A program made the position numbers and the translations under genes. The notes under the pieces were generated by a model that had not been told where the DNA came from, made no database searches, and saw only the letters and a program-made list of their open reading frames with translations. A stretch of 9,780 nucleotides of DNA from a bacterium. GTDB taxonomy: Bacteria > Actinomycetota > Acidimicrobiia > Acidimicrobiales > CATQHL01. Position 1 is the stretch's first letter, and each line of letters begins with the position of its first letter. Positions 5,863-9,780 of this stretch are shown one piece after another. The stretch spans positions 4,540 to 14,319 of the forward strand of contig JAPPKQ010000178.1 of NCBI GenBank assembly GCA_028819945.1, given 5' to 3'.

Positions 5863-7533
5863 TCAGCCGCCGGTCTCCTCCAGGATCTCGTCGAGCTTGA
5901 GGATGTCGTCCTCGAGCACCAGGCCGACGAACGTGCCGGCGGCGGTGACCACGGCCAGCATCTCGACGTCGGCCGCGTCCATCGCCGCGACGGCGTCGCG
6001 GAGGGTCCAGGAGGGGTTCGCCACCGGGAGGTCCGCGGCAACCATGTCCGCCACGGTCGTGGAGTCCCATTCGCTGCGGGGTAGGTCCCCGATCTGGTCC
6101 AGGCCGCACATTCCCGCGTACCGGCTGCCGTCCACCACCGCCACCTCGCGCTCGCGACGTCCGAGGACGTGCATCGTCATGAGCTCTGAGATCGTGGCGT
6201 CGGGTGGCACGGTGAGGACGTCGGTCCGCAGCACCGACGTGATCGGCAGCGTGAAGCGGCGCTCGAGGTGCCCGAGGCGCTCGGCGGCCTGGTGGGAGGA
6301 GACACTGGCCCGGCCCGCCACGAGCTGCGCCACGGCCGCGGCGACCAGCGCCGGGACCACGAACGCCGAACCCTGGCTGGACTCGGCCACGAACATGACC
6401 GCTGCGATCGGGGCGCGGTAGCCGGCTCCCAGGAAGGCCGCCAGGCCGAGGGTCGGGTACAGCCCAGTGTCGGTCTGGCCCAGCAACACTCCCACGACGG
6501 TGCCCATCAGGACGCCCTGAACGGCCAGTGGGATGAACAGACCTCCGGTGCCTCCCGCCGCGACCGTCCCGAGGGTTGCCACGATGCGGATCCCGAACAG
6601 CGCCACGATGAGCCAGACTCCCCGGGGCACGTCGAGCACCCACTCGGCGGACCGCACACCGGGCCCGAGGCTCAGCGGCGACCCGAAGAGCGCGTTCGTG
6701 GCGAAGGCCAGCCCGCACAGCAGGCCGCCGGTGGCGACGATGCGGGGCACCGGCCCGACGCGTCCCGGCAGGGCCTTGGCCCAGCGCACAAGCGCCGAGA
6801 ATCCCCGGCCGCCCAGGCCGGCGGTGACGCCCACAAGCGCACCACCCAGCAGGTCCACGATCGCCAGGGTCCTCACGTCGCCCGCCAGGCCGGGAAAGAC
6901 CGGACTGGTGTCGCCCAGCACGACGGCGAACATCAGGAAGCTGACGGCGGAGGCCACCAGCGACGGCAGCAGTGCCCGGCGGGTCACGTCGTCCCGGTAG
7001 GGCGCCTCGAGGGCGAAGATGACTCCGGTCGCCGGTGCCCGGAAGATCGCTGCCACCCCGGCGGCGGCACCGGCGGTGAGCAGCATCTGTATCTCCTCGC
7101 GGCGCAGGAAGCGTTCCAGCAGCCGCCGCAGGTTGTGCGCCAGGGAGGCCCCGGCGAAGATCGAGGGCCCTTCCATGCCCAGCGCGCCGCCGCAGCCGAT
7201 CGTGGCGGCCCCCGCCAGCAGCTTCGCGGGCAGCTGGCGCAGCGGCAGCCGCGGCGAGCGTTCGTGGAAGGCCTTGATGTACTCGTCGGAGGTGGCCGGC
7301 GTGGTGCCGCTCCCGCCGACGACGCGCAGCAGGATCGCGGCCGCGCAGAGCCCGATCAGCGGTGCGATGGCCTGCTGCCACAGCGGCAGCTCGAAGAGCC
7401 GCTCCAGCATGATCTCGACGACGACGTGCTCGAAGAGCGCCACCAGCAGGCCCACGCAGACTCCCACTCCGACCGCCGCGCCGAGCACGCGCGGCAAGCG
7501 GCCGGCCGGCCGGAAAGAGCGGAGGAAGCGCAC
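5863..7533 (-). CDS. CLC-family chloride channel/transporter with CBS pair
   Basis: This 556-residue inner-membrane protein has the CLC fold (about residues 14-410) followed by two CBS domains (about 431-485 and 492-552). CBS pairs usually bind adenine nucleotides and gate the pore. CLC signatures are GGSGTTP (73-79), the anion-site loop; GMEGP (119-123), holding the gating glutamate Glu121; and GGLFIP (330-335), the GxFxP motif. Two details differ from Escherichia coli ClcA. The GREGP arginine is Met120, and the internal proton glutamate (second Glu of FIIEE) aligns with Ala177 in VIFALEAPY. The latter suggests passive chloride conduction or altered proton coupling. The start is GTG 7533, just before the first membrane helix, without a clear Shine-Dalgarno sequence. 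Fluoride-specific CLC proteins are less likely because they generally lack CBS domains. Substrate and coupling are inferred, not shown. Confidence 0.93.
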   Translation of the reverse strand: MRFLRSFRPAGRLPRVLGAAVGVGVCVGLLVALFEHVVVEIMLERLFELPLWQQAIAPLIGLCAAAILLRVVGGSGTTPATSDEYIKAFHERSPRLPLRQLPAKLLAGAATIGCGGALGMEGPSIFAGASLAHNLRRLLERFLRREEIQMLLTAGAAAGVAAIFRAPATGVIFALEAPYRDDVTRRALLPSLVASAVSFLMFAVVLGDTSPVFPGLAGDVRTLAIVDLLGGALVGVTAGLGGRGFSALVRWAKALPGRVGPVPRIVATGGLLCGLAFATNALFGSPLSLGPGVRSAEWVLDVPRGVWLIVALFGIRIVATLGTVAAGGTGGLFIPLAVQGVLMGTVVGVLLGQTDTGLYPTLGLAAFLGAGYRAPIAAVMFVAESSQGSAFVVPALVAAAVAQLVAGRASVSSHQAAERLGHLERRFTLPITSVLRTDVLTVPPDATISELMTMHVLGRREREVAVVDGSRYAGMCGLDQIGDLPRSEWDSTTVADMVAADLPVANPSWTLRDAVAAMDAADVEMLAVVTAAGTFVGLVLEDDILKLDEILEETGG

Positions 7534-7572
7534 CGGAGGCGAGGCTACCGGGCCGGTTGGGCGACTCTGAGA

Positions 7573-7578
7573 ATTATC
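7573..7578 (-). promoter_or_regulatory. Candidate -10 element (GATAAT) for the CLC gene
   Basis: The 107-bp divergent gap between the CLC gene and the small plus-strand gene is very G+C-rich except for GAGAATTATCTC (7569-7580). On the minus strand this reads GATAAT, one base from the sigma-70 -10 consensus. It would place a transcription start about 35 bases before the GTG at 7533. No recognisable -35 box lies 16-19 bases upstream. The flanking GAGA/TCTC arms could instead mark a small operator. Confidence 0.25.
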
Positions 7579-7640
7579 TCCCGACCGTCCCGCCGCAGCC
7601 CCGTGGCCGCGACCCGCCGCGCCGGGGGCAGACTTCGGGG

Positions 7641-7862
7641 GTGAGCGACATTCCCGATGCCCTCGAGGATCTGGCCGAGCGCCTCGCCCGCATCGCTGCG
7701 GACATGGACGACCTGGGTTTCGAGGAGTTGCGCGCCGCCGCCTCGGGCGGTGATCCCAGCCATCTGGCCACCGAGCGACGGCTCCTCAAGGCGCGGCGCG
7801 CCGTCGGGCGGGCGATCGCCGCTCTGCGGACCCCCGAAGGCGACGACCCGGTCTCGTTCTGA
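7641..7862 (+). CDS. Small helical protein of unknown function
   Basis: This is a 73-residue acidic-then-basic protein beginning MSDIPDALEDLAERLARIAADM. It appears to be almost entirely helical: heptad-like Leu/Ala spacing over residues 6-34, a Gly-Asp-Pro turn, then a basic helix (RRLLKARRAVGRAIAALR). This suggests a two-helix hairpin or a dimerising coiled coil. There is no membrane segment, cysteine or signal peptide. GTG 7641 is chosen because the helix begins right after it; an in-frame TTG at 7557 would add 28 Pro/Arg-rich residues. The upstream GGGGG is a weak ribosome-binding site. It is divergent from the CLC gene and ends 13 bp from the convergent transaldolase stop. I have the impression of similar short helical proteins in other actinobacteria, but I cannot name a family. 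Confidence 0.6.
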   Translation: MSDIPDALEDLAERLARIAADMDDLGFEELRAAASGGDPSHLATERRLLKARRAVGRAIAALRTPEGDDPVSF

Positions 7863-7875
7863 GTCCTTCGAGCGC

Positions 7876-8970
7876 TCAGGCGGTGAGTTCGGTGGCCCGC
7901 CCGGCGAGGGTCTCGAGGAGCTCGTCGAAGGACTTGGCGAATGCCGCCACCCCTTCGGCCTCCAGGACCTCCGCCACCTCCGCCAGATCCACTCCGACCA
8001 CCGCCAGGCCGTCCACGGCCCCGGCGGCCTCGTCGAGGTCGGCGTCGATCGTGCGGGTTACGGTGCCGTGGTCCTCGAAGGCCTCGAGGGTCGCCTCGGG
8101 CAGCGTGTTCACCGTGTCGGACCCGATCAGGTTGTCGACGTAGAGCGTGTCCGGGTAGGCGGGGTTCTTCGTGGAGGTGGAGGCCCACAGGGGACGCTGC
8201 AGCCGGGCGCCGCGTGCGGCGAGCGCCTCCCAGCGCGGTCCGGAGAAGCGACGCCGGAAGATGTCGTAGGCCAGCTTGGCCTGCGCCACCGCGATCCGGC
8301 CGCGCAGGGCGAGCGCCGCCGCAGTCCCGGCGGCTTCCAGGCGCCGGTCCACCTCGGTGTCCACACGGCTCACGAAGAACGAGGCCACGCCCGAGATGTC
8401 GCTCAGATCCCCCGAGCGACTCTCCAACCCGCTGAGGTACGCCTCGATCACCTCCTCGTAGCGCGGCAGCGAGAAGATCAGCGTGACGTTGATGCTGCGG
8501 CCGTCGGCGGTGAGGGTGCGCACCGCGTCGACACCGGCTGCGGTCGCCGGCACCTTCACGTAGAGGTTGGGGGCGTCGATCCTCCCATGGAGTTCCCGGG
8601 CCGCCTCGGCGGTGGCGGCGGCGTCGTGGGCCAGTTCGGGCGCCACCTCCACCGACACGTAGCCGTCGGTGCCGGCGCTGGCGTCGTAGGTCGGGCGCAG
8701 CACGGAGAGAGCGGCACTGATGTCACTCGTCACGAGGTGCCAGTAGCTCTCCTCGGTACCGGCTCCGCCGGAGGTCAACTCCGCCAGATCGCGGTCGTAG
8801 GCATCGCCGGAGGTCATCGCCTTCTGGAAGATCGTGGGGTTGGAGGTGATGCCGCGGCAGCCCCGCTCCACCCAGCGGGCCAGCTCGCCGCCGGTTATCC
8901 AGCTCCGCTTCAGGTTGTCCAGCCAGGGGCTCTGCCGGCCCACCTCGTGGAGTTCGATCAGCCTGCTCAT
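7876..8970 (-). CDS. tal: Transaldolase
   Basis: Transaldolase moves a three-carbon dihydroxyacetone unit between sedoheptulose 7-phosphate and glyceraldehyde 3-phosphate in the non-oxidative pentose phosphate pathway. The 364-residue protein matches the long actinobacterial type. Near the N-terminus are SPWLDNLKR (Asp18, the likely proton donor) and GITSNPTIF (40-48). YVSVEVAP (104-111), NLYVKVPAT with Schiff-base Lys139, INVTLIFS and RPLWASTSTKNPAYPDTLYV follow. The ATG start at 8970 is preceded by a perfect AGGAGG at 8984-8979 with an 8-base spacer, inside the end of the transketolase gene. The start overlaps the transketolase stop (ATGA), so the two are translationally coupled. The 3' end faces a small convergent gene 13 bp away. 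Confidence 0.97.
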   Translation of the reverse strand: MSRLIELHEVGRQSPWLDNLKRSWITGGELARWVERGCRGITSNPTIFQKAMTSGDAYDRDLAELTSGGAGTEESYWHLVTSDISAALSVLRPTYDASAGTDGYVSVEVAPELAHDAAATAEAARELHGRIDAPNLYVKVPATAAGVDAVRTLTADGRSINVTLIFSLPRYEEVIEAYLSGLESRSGDLSDISGVASFFVSRVDTEVDRRLEAAGTAAALALRGRIAVAQAKLAYDIFRRRFSGPRWEALAARGARLQRPLWASTSTKNPAYPDTLYVDNLIGSDTVNTLPEATLEAFEDHGTVTRTIDADLDEAAGAVDGLAVVGVDLAEVAEVLEAEGVAAFAKSFDELLETLAGRATELTA

Positions 8971-9780
8971 GACAGCTCCCTCCTCCCGGCGGCCCCCTGC
9001 GGCACCGGCCGGGCGCCCAGCAGTTCCTTGGCCGCCGCCACGACCCGATCCGTGTTCATCCCCAACTCGGCGAGGACGATGTTGCCCGGCGCGGAGGCGC
9101 CGAATCGCTCCACCCCCAGGGCGCGGTCCACCCAGCGTTCCCAACCCTGCGTGACGCCCGCCTCCACCGCCACCGACGGCCTGTCGGGTGGGATCACGGC
9201 CTGCCGGTAGGCGGCCCGCTGGGCGGCGAACAACTCCCAGCAGGGCATGGACACCACCGCTGCGGCGATGCCCTCGGCCGCCAGTCGCTCGGCCGCGCCG
9301 ACGCACAGCGCGACCTCACTGCCCGAGCCGACCAGCGTCAGCGCCGCCCCCGCGGGCTCGTCCAGCACGTAGGCGCCGAGGGCGACCCCCTCGGGGCCGG
9401 TCCCCGCCAGCACCGGCGTGCCCTGGCGCGTGAGGATGAGCGCGGTCGGGCCGTCCGCGTCGAGGGCGACCCGCCAGGCCCCCAGGGTCTCCGGTGCGTC
9501 CGCGGGGCGAATGACCGTCAGGTCGGGAATGGCTCGCAGCGCGGCCACGTGCTCCACGGGCTGGTGCGTGGGTCCGTCCTCGCCGACCCCCAGCGAATCG
9601 TGCGACCAGCAGAACACCGCCCTGGCGCGGGACAGGGCCGCCAGTCGCACCGCCGGGCGCATGTAGTCGCTGAAGACCAGGAAGGTGCCGCCGACGGGCA
9701 GCAGGCCGCCGTGACGGGCGACCCCAACCATGGCCGCGCCCATGGCGTGCTCGCGGACGCCGTAGAACACCTGGCGCCCG
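8967..9780 (-). CDS. tkt: Transketolase, C-terminal part (runs off right edge)
   Basis: Transketolase moves two-carbon units between sugar phosphates using thiamine diphosphate. Only the last 270 or so residues are in the window; the gene continues beyond 9780. Visible are FYGVREHAMG, with the glutamate that activates the thiamine ring; TFLVFSDYMRPAVRLAAL; and the SHDSLGVGEDGPTHQPVEH block with its substrate-binding histidines. These make up the pyrimidine-binding domain. The C-terminal transketolase domain then begins near LTLVGSGSEVALCV and continues through VVSMPCWELF to the end. The REHAMG spelling is common in bacterial transketolases outside the enterobacteria. The stop overlaps the transaldolase start (ATGA, 8967-8970), placing tkt upstream in a tkt-tal operon. 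Confidence 0.96.
   Translation of the reverse strand, partial: GRQVFYGVREHAMGAAMVGVARHGGLLPVGGTFLVFSDYMRPAVRLAALSRARAVFCWSHDSLGVGEDGPTHQPVEHVAALRAIPDLTVIRPADAPETLGAWRVALDADGPTALILTRQGTPVLAGTGPEGVALGAYVLDEPAGAALTLVGSGSEVALCVGAAERLAAEGIAAAVVSMPCWELFAAQRAAYRQAVIPPDRPSVAVEAGVTQGWERWVDRALGVERFGASAPGNIVLAELGMNTDRVVAAAKELLGARPVPQGAAGRRELS
8979..8984 (-). promoter_or_regulatory. Shine-Dalgarno sequence of tal
   Basis: AGGAGG on the minus strand is 8 bases before the transaldolase ATG. It lies inside the last codons of transketolase (two Arg AGG codons). It is the strongest ribosome-binding site in the window and fixes the tal start. Confidence 0.8.

Noticed and set aside
6268..7644. A long plus-strand open frame opposite the CLC gene
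   Set aside because: Gln/Gly/Arg-rich shadow of a convincing membrane transporter gene; no domain signal.
3147..7654. Near-identical starts (GTGAGCGACATYCC, MSDIP) of the DUF3151 gene and the 73-residue gene
   Set aside because: Only 14 bases agree (one mismatch), the rest of the proteins are unrelated, and similar starts arise easily by chance.
7859..7879. CTGAG/CTCAG hairpin between the convergent small gene and tal
   Set aside because: Only five base pairs with an 11-base loop and no T-tract; too weak to call a terminator.

Overview
This is a very GC-rich window (roughly 70%, with strong G/C preference at third codon positions) from what looks like a high-GC Actinomycetota genome. A DUF3151 protein, an actinobacterial-type transaldolase, many GTG starts and tightly packed genes support that placement. 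An Acidimicrobiia-like lineage is possible, but I cannot fix the taxon from sequence alone. All recognisable genes are ordinary chromosomal ones. I see no transposase, integrase, phage gene, CRISPR array, tRNA or rRNA.

Layout. Positions 1-697 hold no convincing gene. The left edge carries two tandem copies of a 94-bp hairpin-forming unit (1-192), followed by a G+C-rich stretch. A somewhat less GC-rich patch at 480-640 contains small direct repeats and an interrupted palindrome. On the minus strand, 698-1438 encodes a cytosolic glycerophosphodiester phosphodiesterase, divergent from a plus-strand run: pyruvate kinase (1575-3056), a DUF3151 protein (3147-3593), a MobA-like nucleotidyltransferase (about 3586-4248) and ribonuclease D (4248-5423). 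Two short coupled ORFs follow: a 47-residue ORF of unknown function and a 54-residue four-cysteine protein. Convergent to these, on the minus strand, is a CLC chloride channel/transporter with a C-terminal CBS pair (5863-7533). A 73-residue helical protein (7641-7862, plus) lies divergent from it. The right end is a minus-strand tkt-tal operon: transketolase running off the right edge and transaldolase (7876-8970), joined by an ATGA overlap.

How it works together. Pyruvate kinase, transketolase and transaldolase cover lower glycolysis and the non-oxidative pentose phosphate pathway, so the window is largely central carbon metabolism. MobA (molybdenum cofactor) and RNase D (tRNA 3' maturation) look like co-transcribed passengers, because the genes overlap (DUF3151/mobA by about 8 bases, mobA/rnd by one base).

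The points most worth a second look are the tandem structured repeat at the left edge, the coupled small-ORF pair at 5482-5786, the CLC protein with a replaced internal glutamate, and two genes (the phosphodiesterase and mobA) with no usual start codon where the protein should begin. I found no clear new multi-gene system; the best candidate for something undescribed is the 94-bp repeat.
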